Source: Lingula anatina (taxonomy: Eukaryota > Brachiopoda > Lingulata > Lingulida > Lingulidae). Taken from it: DNA of 64,000 nucleotides. The notes beneath the pieces were generated by a model, which saw only the letters and a list, made by a program, of their open reading frames with translations, was not told where the DNA came from and searched no databases. The translations under genes were made by a program, and so were the position numbers. The DNA lies in assembly GCF_001039355.2 (NCBI RefSeq), contig NW_019775732.1:85061-149060 (forward strand), given 5' to 3'. Positions 50,501 through 63,800 of the stretch are shown piece by piece (the first letter of the stretch is position 1; every line of letters starts with the position of its first letter).

Positions 50501-53500
50501 GAAATTTTAACTGGGGGAGTCAGATTTTCATGTTACACCGGGTGTAATTATTCGGTTGTGTTTTATTCCTCAGGGTGGTATGAAAGCAGTCATGTGGACA
50601 GATACATTCCAAGTCTTCATGATGGTGGCCGGAATGCTCGCTGTAGTCATTCAGGGATCCTTGGAATTAGGTGGATTCCGGAACGCTTGGGAAATTAACA
50701 TAAAAGGAGACCGAATAAACTTCCTTGAGTAAAAGAAAAGTATTATATCTAAATTTAGCTATTCAAAAATAAGAAATTAATAAATTGACAAGTAGTTGAC
50801 TGAAATAAATGCCAAAATATTTATTAAAGCTGCAATACATAGATGGGTTATCGAGTATTTGATAATGTTCTTCATATGTTTACTAGAAAGATACATGTAC
50901 CCAGAGAGCTGAGACTTCCGCCAATGACTGGGCGCTGTAAAATTGTGGTAGTTGAGAGCTAGCACATTCATTGCCCAACAAGTCAAGCCATTGGCCCTAT
51001 CTAATGGTGACAAATTTCATCAAAATTCGCCCAAAACTTTTTGAGTGAGGCTGTTGACAAACAGACGGCAATACATTAACTCCATGGCGGAGACATTTAA
51101 TAGAACCACATTGGTAAAATTCAAAATAACATTTCAGCTTCAACCCCGACCCACGTGAGCGGCATACAGTTTGGACGTGTGTGTTTGGCGGGTTCTTTAC
51201 CTGGCTGTCTGTGTACGGTGTTAACCAGGCTCAGGTACAGAGAGCTCTCACAGTGGTCGATCTCAGGAGAGCACAGATGTAAGATTTCACTTCAAGATTC
51301 CGCAGTTCATTCTTATCCCCGCACTTTGGGAACAAATATCGGGATTCATGTTATCCTGAAAGTCAGTGATTCTGTTCATCTGTGTGTAGTGATTTCTAAT
51401 TCTAGACAATGAAATGTTAGGAAAATGAAATTTTGCGGATCGATAGACGTATTATCAGGGACGTATATGGACACTTCGAAATTTTATTGTATCCGGGGGT
51501 AGGACTGTCTCTGGGGGTCTTTGGTTCTTTATTCTTTTCATCACTCCAATGTGGGGAAGTGCATTGATACGCGATAGTCACCCATAGACAACATATAGTT
51601 TTAAACTGGGAAACGGAAAACGAGCACACTTAAACATTCGATTCACATACATTCAGTTCTAGATATCTCTTCTCTTCTCTTTCATTAACATGGAATTACA
51701 GGTATTTGCCATATTTATTGGCCAGAAAGGCCCACAAACAAACAAAAATACATGCAGATATTCCACGGGATTCAAGTGTATTTTTTTCTAGAGCCATGTG
51801 GATAAACGTGCCAGGTTTGATCGCCATTCTGATTATCAGTGCCATGTCCGGTATCCTGATCTATGCCCACTACTTCGACTGTGACCCAATGACAAATAAA
51901 GACATCACCAACCAGGATCAGGTAAATGTATTATTTCACGGATGTGTCGAAAACCATGCAGACGTGGTGGACCTACGCGGTGAACATAAACACGAAACAT
52001 TACACCAAATTGTTCAACTAAATAGTTTTTTCAAGACTTAGATAAATAAATGAATAAAAAAATAAACAAGTTTCTAGGAGGGCACAAATCAAATTGCATG
52101 TTTTGCAGTGAGTATAAGGTATGTACTTAATTCTATTTTGAGATAAAATGTAGACCACGCTTCCTAAGCTTCTTTTTGCTGCTGTTCTTGACTTCTCCAG
52201 ACTGTCTTGTTTTGTCTGCATTCGCCTGCTTGTCGACTCTTCAACGGGAACTGAGGTGCATGCTTCTTTTTCATAACTATTTCATATTTTATGCTTAAGC
52301 TGCTGCCCCTATTCGTAATGGACAAGCTAGCCTTCGTACCTGGTTTACCTGGCCTCTTTACTGCCTGCCTCTTCAGCGGAGCGCTCAGGTAGGAAGAAGG
52401 ACCCGTTAGTTTTAATGGCTCTTAGAGTAAATATAGCTCTTATCTAAAAGTACATTTGAAAACTACAATGTTATCATGAAGTAAATTAGAACATGGTTCT
52501 AAGTAAGAATATGATGTACTTGGTAGAAAGCAAGAAGAATATAAACATTTTTTTATCGTTTTAATCCATATTAGACCTACATGTAACGTTTCAGAACTGT
52601 GGGTTTTAATGTGGGGGAATATGGGTGGCGGGGGGCATTTTTAAACCATTTTAGTCTAAATTCGCTGGGCACAGTTTCATGCAACTATAAAAATGGCATG
52701 TATATGTTCTCATGAATGCCCCTTTGAACCAGTAAGTGACTACCCTGCCCTGATCATGAGATACCAGTATACATGTTAGACAAACACCACCCATCATCAT
52801 CATCATTCCTCTTCGTCCCGTGTGGGACATAAGGCCACGCCGCCCATTCATCTACAATTTACATTTCCATAGCACCCTATCGTCCGGACTGAACAGCCTG
52901 GCCACGGTCTGGACACGTGATCTGTTCCAGGAATTCTGCTGTAAAGAGATGCCTGACAGTAGGGCGACTTTTACGTCTAAGATTATGTGTACGTTAATAT
53001 TCTTGAACGCTTACAATGATTTTTTGTAGGGAAAGAAATATTCAACATTTTGGTTTGAAATTACACTATACGAACATGTACATAGTTGCATTTGCTAGCG
53101 ATAACTTCAAATTTGTTGTGCCTAATCTAAACATCCGTTTACAGTATTTACCATATATTTACAATGTATATCCTGTAATTTCCCTGACAGTGATTTTTGG
53201 TTTTTAAATATATTTTCAGCTGTTGTATTCGGTTGTATAGTAATTGGTTTGACGTTTGTAGCGTCCCAATTAGGAGGTGTGCTGCAGGTAAATGGATTGT
53301 TTCTCTCATAAAGCGAAGTAGAGCAGTATAGTGAAAATAAAAGTGAAAGTTTTAAAAAGTGAACATGCTCATGTACCACTCTTATTGATTTAAGAAGAAC
53401 AGGGTTGTTTTATTTAGTTCAGGGTTGACATTGGCATTTTCCCATCACCTCTATTCACGTTTTGATGCTTCTGCCTTTGTTCCAGGCAGCTCTTGCATTG

Positions 53501-55631
53501 TTTGGTATGATCGGTGGTCCTCTACTAGGAGTTTTCACGCTAGGAGTTCTTTTCCCTTGGGCTAACTGGAAGGTAAGGTATCCTGATTTGAGCATAATGT
53601 AAAAAGGTATCTAGGACGGATCCTTTGATTTAACGGAAGTAGGGTAGGGGCCCTTTGCTGACGTCGTCGTTTATTGAACAATCGAATGCTTTTTATCCCA
53701 TCTTTATAATATTCTGGAACCCAATGTTTAAAAACAGAATAATGATGAATAGATATCTTTAAAAGGTTTTTTTTTAGTAAATATCAACATGTTTTTTATT
53801 CAGGCCAGATCTAAAAGTGCCTTTTAGAAAAGCCAGAATTTCTGATCGACATTTCCCATTCGTAGGGTGCGATAGCCGGCCTTGTCACCAGTCTTCTCTT
53901 CACTTTCTGGATCGGCATCGGCGCCCAGATTTACAAACCCGCCGTCTGGAAAGCACCTGTATCCATTGAAGGTTGTAATCCGCTGAATGAAACCTTGACT
54001 AATGTTACTACTAGTACAGCTATTGCCAGTTCTGTTGCCTTTATACCGACGGCGGCACCTTATAAGTAAGTTTAATACTATTGCCGGTCTTTTTATTTTC
54101 AAATTTTATTTGTTTCAGATCTTTCATTATTCCAGCATTGAAAGTCATATTTCCCCAATCATGTGTGCGGTACAATGTATATGTAATTGATATTTAGTGC
54201 CGAGCATGAAGTGTCTGCAATATGTCCTCTGATTGACATATTAGACACAAGACACCAAGACCCAAGAGAAAATGGAAGTCAGTATTTCGCTAATATACAT
54301 ATTAAATGAAAACTATACAAATCCTAGCAGAAGTCTGCAGGTTCACAACGTTGATTAAACCTTGCATTTTAGTTAATTGCAATTTAGTTTAAACCTTGAT
54401 CAACAAGGATTCATTACTGATTGATATGGTAATATTCAAAATGTCTGTGAAATTTATGTTGAATACAGGTAGTGGTGAATAAAATTCCGACATGCATTTG
54501 ACACTGACATTTTTGAAAGTTTAAAAGTCTTTCCCAATGCTCTCCACAGATCAAATGAAAGATCTGTAAATTCCCACAACCGTGCTACAGTCCGATGGGA
54601 AGGGATTGTTCTAAGAACTATAGCATTACAAATACAGGGTAAAAGTGCACATACATGTTCGTCATCGACAGATGTTTTGAATGCATTCTTTATATCACCA
54701 AGCATTCATTTACATATTTAATCAACATTGCACGTGGTACATATGCACATGCTTGAATGCAGCACAAAATTACTGATATCGTAGGTGTACAAGATTGTAT
54801 TGCTGTATGTTGTGTTCCAGTCCTCCGTTGAACGGCCTCTACAACTTGTCGTACCTGTGGTACAGTGGCTTTGCAGTTCTAGTGGAGGTTTTGGTAGGAA
54901 TGGCAGTCAGCGCTGTCACAGGTAAGTGGCATAATATACTAATACTGTGATATATAACAAATGGATGCGCTATGAAATAAATCAAACTTTTTTCAAAGTG
55001 AAATTTTACGAACATGATCATTGAAAATAAACCCTGTTTGTATTATAGAAAGATTTTAAAGTTCATGCTTTTAGATATTTGGTTATTATTTAAATGGCCA
55101 CGTCCATATTAAATTTAGGGTTTACCGATACCTCTAAGTTAGACTACAGGCTGATATGTCCAATACTTGACGTAATGTTTTGCTGCTTTCCACAATCATT
55201 TCGTCAAACGCTTCGCTGTGGAGTAGACCATGATATAGTAAGTATAGCCAAGCGTTAATGTGTCCCTGACAATTGTTATTCTGCTGCTTTGAACCCAGTA
55301 CAATTAACTTGTATATGATGTATCTATTCAGATCACATTTGTTTCAACTTAAATAACTGTTTGACCAATACGCAACGGCAACGTTATTAATACTTAATTA
55401 TTAACTGATCAATTGAACCTCGAATCCATGTTTGGATTCTTCTTTGAAACTTATAAAACTTATTTTGCTGGTGACTTCCAGAACAGACTACACTACTGCT
55501 GTGTATGTAAAGACGTGGACAAAGAAGACATCCAAAATGAAACTATTACCGCTACCGAACTCGGTGAAATCAAAGATGGCGATGTTATAGTAGGATTGCT
55601 TAACGATAGCGTTGAACAGCAGATGAAATAG
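47600..55631 (+). CDS. SLC5A8-like: SLC5A8-like sodium-coupled monocarboxylate transporter, gene E (629 aa)
   Basis: Complete 15-exon gene. Exons: 47600-47947, 48171-48236, 49103-49154, 49384-49451, 50574-50728, 51138-51278, 51792-51921, 52300-52388, 52873-52988, 53220-53287, 53486-53572, 53866-54065, 54821-54921, 55119-55237 and 55482-55631, for 630 codons including stop. The start is MPQAQANTF; a longer in-frame upstream stretch crosses a cttcag acceptor ending at 47576 and is treated as intron. SLC5 hallmarks ([45 protein letters not shown]) are all present. The exon-12 loop has NET and NVT sequons and reads PYN at the exon 12/13 join where C has PYD. The tail is shorter than in B and C and ends QQMK, so the PDZ-ligand pattern is absent. 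Intron 4 holds a foldback element, and exon 8 uses a ttaag acceptor where D has ttcag. Confidence 0.92.
49687..50538. mobile_element. Foldback (long inverted repeat) element, about 850 bp, in gene E intron 4
   Basis: The insertion is absent from the matching intron of gene D (near 38540). Its ends are inverted: the left begins gtgtaccatgaaaatctgat and the right, reversed, begins gtgtaacatgaaaatctgac. Inverted similarity continues inward for several hundred bases, including tagtatgcataatggaggat on the left against its complement on the right, so the element folds on itself almost end to end. Several cccc/gggg-agt blocks are repeated near both ends. There is an open frame of 94 codons (49993-50277) with no recognisable product. 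No clear target duplication was seen. Confidence 0.8.
50911..51094. repeat. Dispersed invertebrate repeat in gene E intron 5
   Basis: Copy of the element at 38905-39103, with the same cttccgcca start, tggcggagac end and internal tttttgagtg/gacaaacagacgg core. Confidence 0.6.
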
Positions 55632-56979
55632 GAATATGTCTTAACGTGTGTCAATTTTCCACTTTTTCAAAATTGGACTGAATTGAAAGAAAAATTGATT
55701 TGAATTAAACGTGATTGTACATTATTTTGAAGAAATAAATAATTTTTTTAAAAATCGATGCTTAAATATTTTTGAAAATGTGTTTAAAGAGAAATTCCGT
55801 TTGATTGGTCGACACACAATGACGTCAGCAACTATCACTGTACATATTTCAGCTAGAAATTTACTAATATTCTATCATAACATGAGAAGTACATATACAT
55901 GTAATATGGCACATTGCTTAGCGGTTTGGAGCAATTTTTATGCCATAGTTTGCAGGGCAGACAAACAGTGGATTCATATAGGCCTACATGTATACTACAT
56001 GTATACTATAGCAAAAAGGAGTCACCCCTACCGCATTTATGTACAGTACATTGTTACATGTACAAGGATACCCATATATTTCATCTTACTTTAACATAAT
56101 AACTAGGCAACCGATCATTGTGTAAATTACATTAACATTAAGATTTGTATTTCACAAAAGAAACGGAAGAAACCTATTTTGATAAATTTAAGCCTTTATG
56201 ACGCATCGATACCCCTTAAACCATGACTATTTTGGCAGTACTGTTGGAGTACTAGTATACTGTCACAATTTTCAGGTGGTTTTAAAATATTGCTACCTGC
56301 CAAACCCCATTTTATCCATTGGTATGTCGACTTTATTTGAGTCATATAAGAAACTAGTAGAAGTAGTTTATATGCGTTACTGGGAAATCACACTCGGTGC
56401 ATATGTATATCCATGACCAGGGACAGAACCTGTTACCCACACTGACAGCCTCCAGAAATCCGAAGATGATTAGATACATAAAATGTTACCAATACTTTTC
56501 TCACTCCACTAGTAACACTATCGACATGAATGCTCACGACATGCTTTATTACCTCCCACTTACCACATTGATAAAAGAAAACAGGAGCAAAGTAAGAAAA
56601 CAAAGTACGTAACAAAGTAAAAAAAGCCAACCTTTCTGTGCGAGATCGTTTTGGTAACATTCGTTTTGTTCAAGAGGATTTCTTTGGATTGCTGGATATC
56701 ATTTATATTGAGTAAAATGAAACATAGTCTTCCATGCTTTTGCAGAGAACAATAGTGGAAACACTCAAAGTGTTGCCATTCAAATATTAGTTTCAGACCT
56801 CCAACTTTGTATGCTTTCCTTCAAAAAGAAAGATTATTTGGAACAAACGTCAGGTTATGGTATTTTCCCATACCGTATATAAAATTTAAGTGGATATTAA
56901 ACCGTACAGAATTCCCTGAGAAATGCAAGAAGTGTTTGTACAAACGTATTAACGCAATATCGTAGGGTTTTCTTTCTAG
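55632..56979. other. Spacer between gene E and pseudogene F
   Basis: No remains of exons 1-6 were seen in any frame, so the 5' half of F appears to have been lost or never copied. A polyadenylation hexamer for gene E lies at 55734-55739, about 100 bases after its stop. Confidence 0.6.
55734..55739 (+). terminator. Polyadenylation signal, gene E
   Basis: An aataaa hexamer about 100 bases after the gene E stop codon, in AT-rich sequence. Confidence 0.5.
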
Positions 56980-59900
56980 AGCCACGAACATGTAGATAAA
57001 CGTGCCAGGTTTGATCGCCATTTTGATCATCAGCGCCTACTACCTTGACTGTGACCCAATGACAAATAAAGATATTACCAACCAGGATCAGGTACAATAC
57101 TATGTTATGTTTGAATGGTGAGAAGGATGGTGTGGTGTTATTTTATTGTTATTTTTATTTTTTTACTATGTGTCAGGCTCATCTAACACAATGGGCTCTC
57201 CGATATCAAATGGTAAGCGATACATTATATAGGCCTACAAGTTTTCGGGTTTTAGAGAAACAACACTTAATCTGTACATTAGGATGCATTTTAAAGCTCG
57301 ACATTTACATAACGACCCACCAATTTGTATATTGTGTCGTGTAAATCATTCGCTGGGCCCGTTTTCTGAAGGATATATAGGCCTACGCACCGTCCAGGCC
57401 ATTCTGTTTGTGCGAAGCATCTCCTCTAGGTGTTGTGCATGCGTCATGCTGGCACGCTATGAAAAGGCGTACAGTGACCACGATTTAATTACGATATTTT
57501 TGACGTCGACGGAAAAATTTATGTTCGAACGAATTTGCATGATTCAGTGATAATCTTAATGCATGCGTCATATTTCCTCCTAGCTGCTGCAGTTCTTCGT
57601 GATGGATAAACTAGCCTTCGCGCCTGGTTTGCCAGGCCTCTTTGTCGCCTGTCATTTCGGCGGGGCGCTTAGGTGCGCATTGTCATGTGAAAAGAAATAA
57701 CCCCGATGAAGATATTTCAAATGAGTGGATATTAATATAATTGAAATTTGAATTTTGACATAAATCAAAAATGAATTAGAGGAAGTAAGAAGAATAAAAA
57801 ACCAATTGAAAACTCTAATAAACCTATCACTATTTCTAGCACCTTATTTTCCGGTGTCAACAGCCTGGCCACAGTTTCCACACATGACTTTTTTAAGGAA
57901 TTCTGCTGTAAAGACGTGTCTGATAGGAGAGCCACTCTGATATCAGAAAGCATGTGTAAGTAAACCTGCTTAACGTATATCCTCTACCGGGACCACAGAG
58001 AGATTTTTTACTTTATTTACAGATATTTCTCTGGCGAATTCTGTGCACATTTTTGCACGGCGTCCTGCGAAGATTTCTACACAGTTTCAGAAATGAATTC
58101 ATAACCTACCAGGTCTCTGGTAGATATTACTAACCTATGCGAATACTACAGACTACTGATACCAGATCAAAAGATTATACTATTCAGTTGGGCTCATTTA
58201 TACCAAGTCATGCACCAGGCAATTATCTAAAAGTGATAAAATTCCATTTTAGAAATAATGACAATTTTACTGTTCCTGTCAACCCATTCAAAACTTTGGT
58301 TCTCAACCAAACTATAAAAACTACGACTCTGACAGTACATGTCCAGTGTTTTGCATCCGAAATTGTATTGTTACATATTACCTTGAATAATTCTATGATT
58401 TCAACGCCATACCTGCATGTCAGCTGCGGTATTTGGTGGTATCGTAATTGGTTTGGCATTTTTGGCGGTTGCACTTGGAGGTGTGCTGCAGGTAGATATT
58501 GCTACTGATACAAAGAATTGTTTGTTTAAAATGATAGAATGAGAAATGTGCATTAAGAACTGTACCTTTATTGTTGACTTAAATGGACATTAGTGCTGGA
58601 GTGCCATCAATTTCATTTCACACACTGTATTAATCTTAGATCTTTTCTTGTCATTTTTCCAGGCAGCACTTAAGTTAGGTAGCATGGTAGGCGGCCCTGT
58701 ACTGGGCACTTTTACTTTGGGGATTCTCTTTCCCTGGGCCAACTGGAAGGTAATGAGTGGTGTTTGCGAGAGGTGTAAATTTGAAAGTCAAAGTGAGCAA
58801 ACTGGTAGCCTACAAGTAGTATTCGCATTCGCCTCATGTAAGTACTTGGCCATTTCCACCGATTGACAATCAAATACATCCAATTAGTGTTCCAAGAAAT
58901 AAAAAAGATCTAACAGCAACAATAATGTCTAACAGCCATTTAGGATTTGGAAACTTTTGGCCCAATTTTCACTCATTTTTCCCATTTGCAGGGTGCGATA
59001 TCCGGTCTTATCACCAGCCTTCTTCTCTGCTGTGAACTAATCTCTCACTAATGTGACTACGGCTGTTACTACTATCGCATATCCCATGGTCACTCCAGCA
59101 CCTAATTAGTTAGTACACAAAGTATTATTGTATATAATTTAAGGGACACTTATCTCCTGCATAAAGGTGATCTCAGATACTCATGCTTTTATCGTTTTTT
59201 TTAAATTTTTGCTGAACTTCAAAGAATTCTGTAAATATTTAAAAGGAATTCTATTTCTATTCGTTCTCAATCCCGTTGTTTGTTTGATTCATCCAATTGT
59301 GTTTACACAAGAAATCAAATGAGCCGTTGAAACTCGGACTGCAATGTGTAAGCATCAAAGATGAAAATCTGTTTAGAAAGTGTTAAGTAAGAGCCGCCCT
59401 TGTGTTGGTCGTTAAATATTTAGAAGTTTTAGAACTACAGATACGCTGACGTACATTTCCGGTAAAATGATGTAGTATTTCGACAACTTAGAGGTACAAT
59501 TGTTTTTTTTTCTGGAAATTTGAATATCACTGCGACAATTTTCACAAAACTTTTGATGTAGCTGGCTGTAGCAATGAAAAAAAAACAATTTCTTAGTTAC
59601 ACAAAGAGGACAAATTCCATGAGCAATGCACATTAGATGGTCAGAGTTATGTATTCTGCATGGGTTAAAAATCTGAGCAGAATGAGTGGCTACATGTACT
59701 GTAGGCTACATGCATGCCCCATGTACTTGTTTTGTTTAAACGCGACTGTATTGCATGTCGAAAGTAGAAAACGACCGAGGCGCGTTGCAGATTTTTTTTT
59801 GTAATTCGAGATCACAACGGCCGTAGAAAGGCCTTTCTTCAATGGCCATCATCCCCAACCTCATTATTATCAGGTATGCTTTGTACCTTGCAGGAAACAA

Positions 59901-60831
59901 CTAGAAATCTGAATGCAACCAATTTTGTTTCAGTCCCCCGCTGAATGACCAGTACAAGTTATCGTACAGTACCTGTGACTTTGGAGTTGGTTGTGATGGT
60001 TGGCATGGTTGTCAGCGCTATCACAGGTTAGTATATGTATGCAGTTTTTAAAGGCTGCATGAATACGCTTCGAGATACTGTAGAGCTGCACTTAGTCCAC
60101 AGCAAGAATACAAACGCACGTTTTGAAGTCATCACAGTAAACTTCGTCTTATTAAACAGTAATATTTGCAAAGCATGTTTATTCATTTACTATTTCTGTT
60201 TCTTGGAATTGTTTTTCTTGGAATTGTTATTTTATTTTATTTTATGTGATCATATGACAATATCAGGATTTACAGACACGAACAAAATTGCCCGATATTT
60301 GACGTCATGTTTTGCCGTTTGCCGCTCTCCGCCGGGGTTGTTGATCACGGTGCAGTAAGTTCATGTAGGCCTACTAGTACCGGTACAAATATAGGTTTTC
60401 GATTTGGTTCAGATGTTATAACGACCTTTAAGACATGCTAAGGATACTACATAAGCGTGCTTGTTCATTGTGATTTTAATTGTCTTTTGAGATAAGAAAT
60501 GTAATAAAATTAAACAAGGCAAAAATTGATTCAATTTGAATCCCAACTGGCATAGATGTGGGTTATTGGGACTTTGCGGAGTATTACGTAATGGTGCCAT
60601 TCTGTTCCCTCTCCTTAATCATTATGCCTCTCAACATTGTTTTCACTTATTTCCTTTCAATAACGATGATCTTCTTTCCAGGACAGACTACACTACTGCT
60701 GTGTATGTAAAGACTTGGACAAAGATGACATCCAAGATGAAGCAATTACTGCTACTGAACAATGTGAAGTTAAAGGCGGCGACGTCATAGTGGGATTGCT
60801 TAACGAAAACGTCGCAAGGCGGATTACATAG
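56980..60831 (+). pseudogene. Decayed SLC5A8-like pseudogene F, exons 7-15
   Basis: Nine recognisable exons sit in the right order: 56980-57091, 57584-57672, 57840-57955, 58424-58491, 58663-58749, 58992-59108, 59934-60026, 60267-60354 and 60682-60831. Exons 1-6 are missing. Exon 7 has a 6-bp insertion, a TGG-to-TAG stop and a 24-bp deletion. Exon 12 lost about 80 bp, shifting the frame into a stop. Exons 13 and 14 are short by 8 and 31 bases against the invariant 101 and 119. Exon 9 reads TLFS where functional copies have TLSS, losing one Na2-site serine. Exons 8-11 and 15 keep their usual lengths, and exon 15 closely resembles that of E, so F probably derives from an E-type gene. It cannot encode a transporter. 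Confidence 0.9.
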
Positions 60832-63800
60832 AAAGTGGGGAGTGTGATGCAAAGCACTTTATTTTACCCAATATTTGAAGTATTGCCATCGGCAAATATA
60901 TTGTAGTTAGCCAAACTGCTGGGCGTGCTTCGGTCACCAATGCAAGAAGATACCTACAGTAAATTCGACCCTCTAGTTATTGCAAGATTTTGTGAAGAAT
61001 TTTATTTATTTGGTCAACTTGCTTTTGTTCCTTACGTTTGAAGTGTTTTAATTATTTAGTAAAAACATATATAAGCTAACTCGATGCAATGCAGAGTAAT
61101 ATTCACGTGAAACTTCCTCATGAAAAAAACGAGACTCATGTGTGATAAGAACCATGAAACGTACGTAATATTCGGACTCTCGGAAGCACTTGAAAAGTGT
61201 ACTGTAGATTCTTCGAAGCATACCAGTATAATCTATGGTGACGTGCGAGCAAGTCATTTGATATCAGATGATTTCAAGTACCGCAGTAGTTCCAACATTT
61301 TATCAAACCATTGAATGTACAACTCAATACCAAACAGTGAATAAATTCAAGGAATATCAGATGTAAATTTGTGGGTGATAATATCTTATACATTGGGCAA
61401 TGAGATAATATCTCTGCTAAATAGATGCGTGTATTAACACGTGTGGTGAAACGTGGCTAATGCTGTCTGGTTGCATTTTGTTTCGTGATGACGTCCCTTT
61501 GTGGTAAAAATGTAATACAAGTGGAGCAACCTCCCAAAGTCGGTGACTCTATGTATCACGGAACGTTGTTTACAATTTGACACATTTGGGAAATTATCAA
61601 TCTGAGCCAAACTTTCAAAGAAGGAGCGAGTCTTCCCGCAAATCCCATGTGGCATCGGAGGGGAAAAAGATTATACCATATCATTTAATCTGCTGTTAAA
61701 CAGCAAAGTCCTTATCAAAAAGTGACCAAAGCATTTCGATTGTGACTGATATGAAACCATTCTTGTTGCTACCATCTCGTATACAAAGATGACCCACGTC
61801 ACACGGCCTTGATGCTAACATATGAACTTAAACAAAACGTATTGATCCAAATGATTGATGACCAACACAGGAAGTCCAATTGTTTTCCAACTTGATTTCT
61901 TTCAATCAGGCAATACGATAATGTATAATTTTGTAAAATTAACTTCTTTTTATACTTCTGTGGGTATAGATCGTTAATTTTACGATTGTGGACATATCAA
62001 ACGTTATCAAACAAGACCGTCTTGTTTCCAGCTCCGTTCTATCATTACTCATAAACGAATCAATCCTCCTGAGGGTAATTTGGACGCCATCAGAGCCATT
62101 ATCAACTCTCAAGGGACCCATGATGGTTGACCTTGATTGACTTTCAACGTAATTGTTTTCAGGAGAAAAAATTGTGACTTTAGGACTGCAATTTTTTTTG
62201 TTGTTATTTAAAAATTCAGATCAGGCATGGCGAAAATATGACATATGAAACTGAAATTTCCAATGTTACCATATTTGACTTTACTGTCAATTTAGAAAAA
62301 AATATGTAAATTGTTCTAAAGGGATGAAAGAAAAAAGTCATAAACGTTTATCTACTTTTGTTGTTTACCTCATAAACAGGAGCGGCACGTTAAAAATATA
62401 TAGTAGATATATACGTGGTTCATAAAATCATGATGAAACCATTGCAGTAAAGTTTTAATATGCCTTTAGGAATGACATGCATTTGTAATTAACCTAAAAA
62501 GAGAGTAGCTTCTTTAAGCGACTCTATAAGCATTACCTTTGTGGTTTTTCATTGTAACTCGACTAAAAATGGAAAAACCGTGTATAGGTCTTTTCAACAT
62601 TGATGAATCATTCAACGCATGGAGGCAATTAGTTGGTGTATTTGTATGAGATAAATAAGATGGCTTACCACAGGGTTGTTGTTGTCTGAATTCATTTCAT
62701 AACAAAAATGATGTCATGCTGTTTTCTTAATCTCCACTTGGAAGATCCTTAGCTGTTGTAATTTACTACACATAAACAAATCAATTCCGTGTTTCGACAG
62801 CTGTTTGCGATGATTGCAAGCCGATTCCAAGTCCTTTGGCTATTTACGGGAAATCCTCTCTGGGAACAGTGGGGTTTTTAAGTTTCCAACGGTCTCCGAA
62901 TTAATCCTCGTAAACCCGCATGGGACATGGATGCTTTTATGGAGTACGTGCCATTGTGTATACAGAATCCATTTGATCAGAAACACACCTGATGGGACAA
63001 AACCTATGAATGTTTGATGTTGATTTGGTGTTTGCAGTTTCAGAATAGCTTTCACACTTGGTTGTCCTGCATACTGTATAAAAATGATCAATGTTTAATG
63101 TTCACGCATATGTTACATGCTACAAAAACTTCAGTCAATAAGTTTATTGTGTGATTTGTAGATCATGTTCATTCCATTATCTTGCCTTCGTTATACCCCA
63201 GCATATGCTGTTGTTTGACGATACGAATTTTAAAATGTACTGTCTTCCAATGCAAATGTAAATGCATGTACATTTATGCAAATGTAACTCATTGTATAAC
63301 AATGTGTTCATTTCAAAATCAGGTACTAGTTATTTCATTCAATGGCTTAAAAGTCTCTCAATTCTGTTTTTTTAATACTTGAACCGAAGTGGTCACAGTC
63401 TAACTGGCAAGGTCATATGAGTTACTCGAGGACATCCGTCATGGTACCATGCTACACATCGACATGACTTCAAAATATGTACGCATAAACAACTTATTGA
63501 ATTGAAATCCTCGGATTTTTTTTAGTTTTTGCTTTGTGAACAGTTTTTAGTTTCGACTTGTGTGTCTTGAAAGCAAACCAAACAGAAGGCTGAGATTTAG
63601 AGAGGAAGCAGATGGTGCGATGCTTCGCATTTACACTTTTAATTGATTAAAGAACAAGGGATCCTGTGATACAGAATAGACCGCTAGAAAAAGGTTATTA
63701 CCCTTTCTTCTACAAGACATTAGCGCCGCCACCTGTGAATGCATCCTTGTTGCAACAATTGAAGAAACATAAGTGGTAACTCGTTCGGTTGTTATGCAGA

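Larger units (their letters stand above)
42671..54675 (+). repeat. Right copy of the 12-kb tandem duplication
   Basis: Partner of 30656-42653. It starts in a C-like intron 11, carries C-like exons 12-15, the intergenic region and gene E exons 1-12, then continues into unique sequence with E exons 13-15. Confidence 0.9.

Noticed and set aside
55711-56094. 127-codon open frame after gene E
   Set aside because: It overlaps the gene E polyadenylation signal, is AT-rich with no recognisable domain, and lacks splice context.
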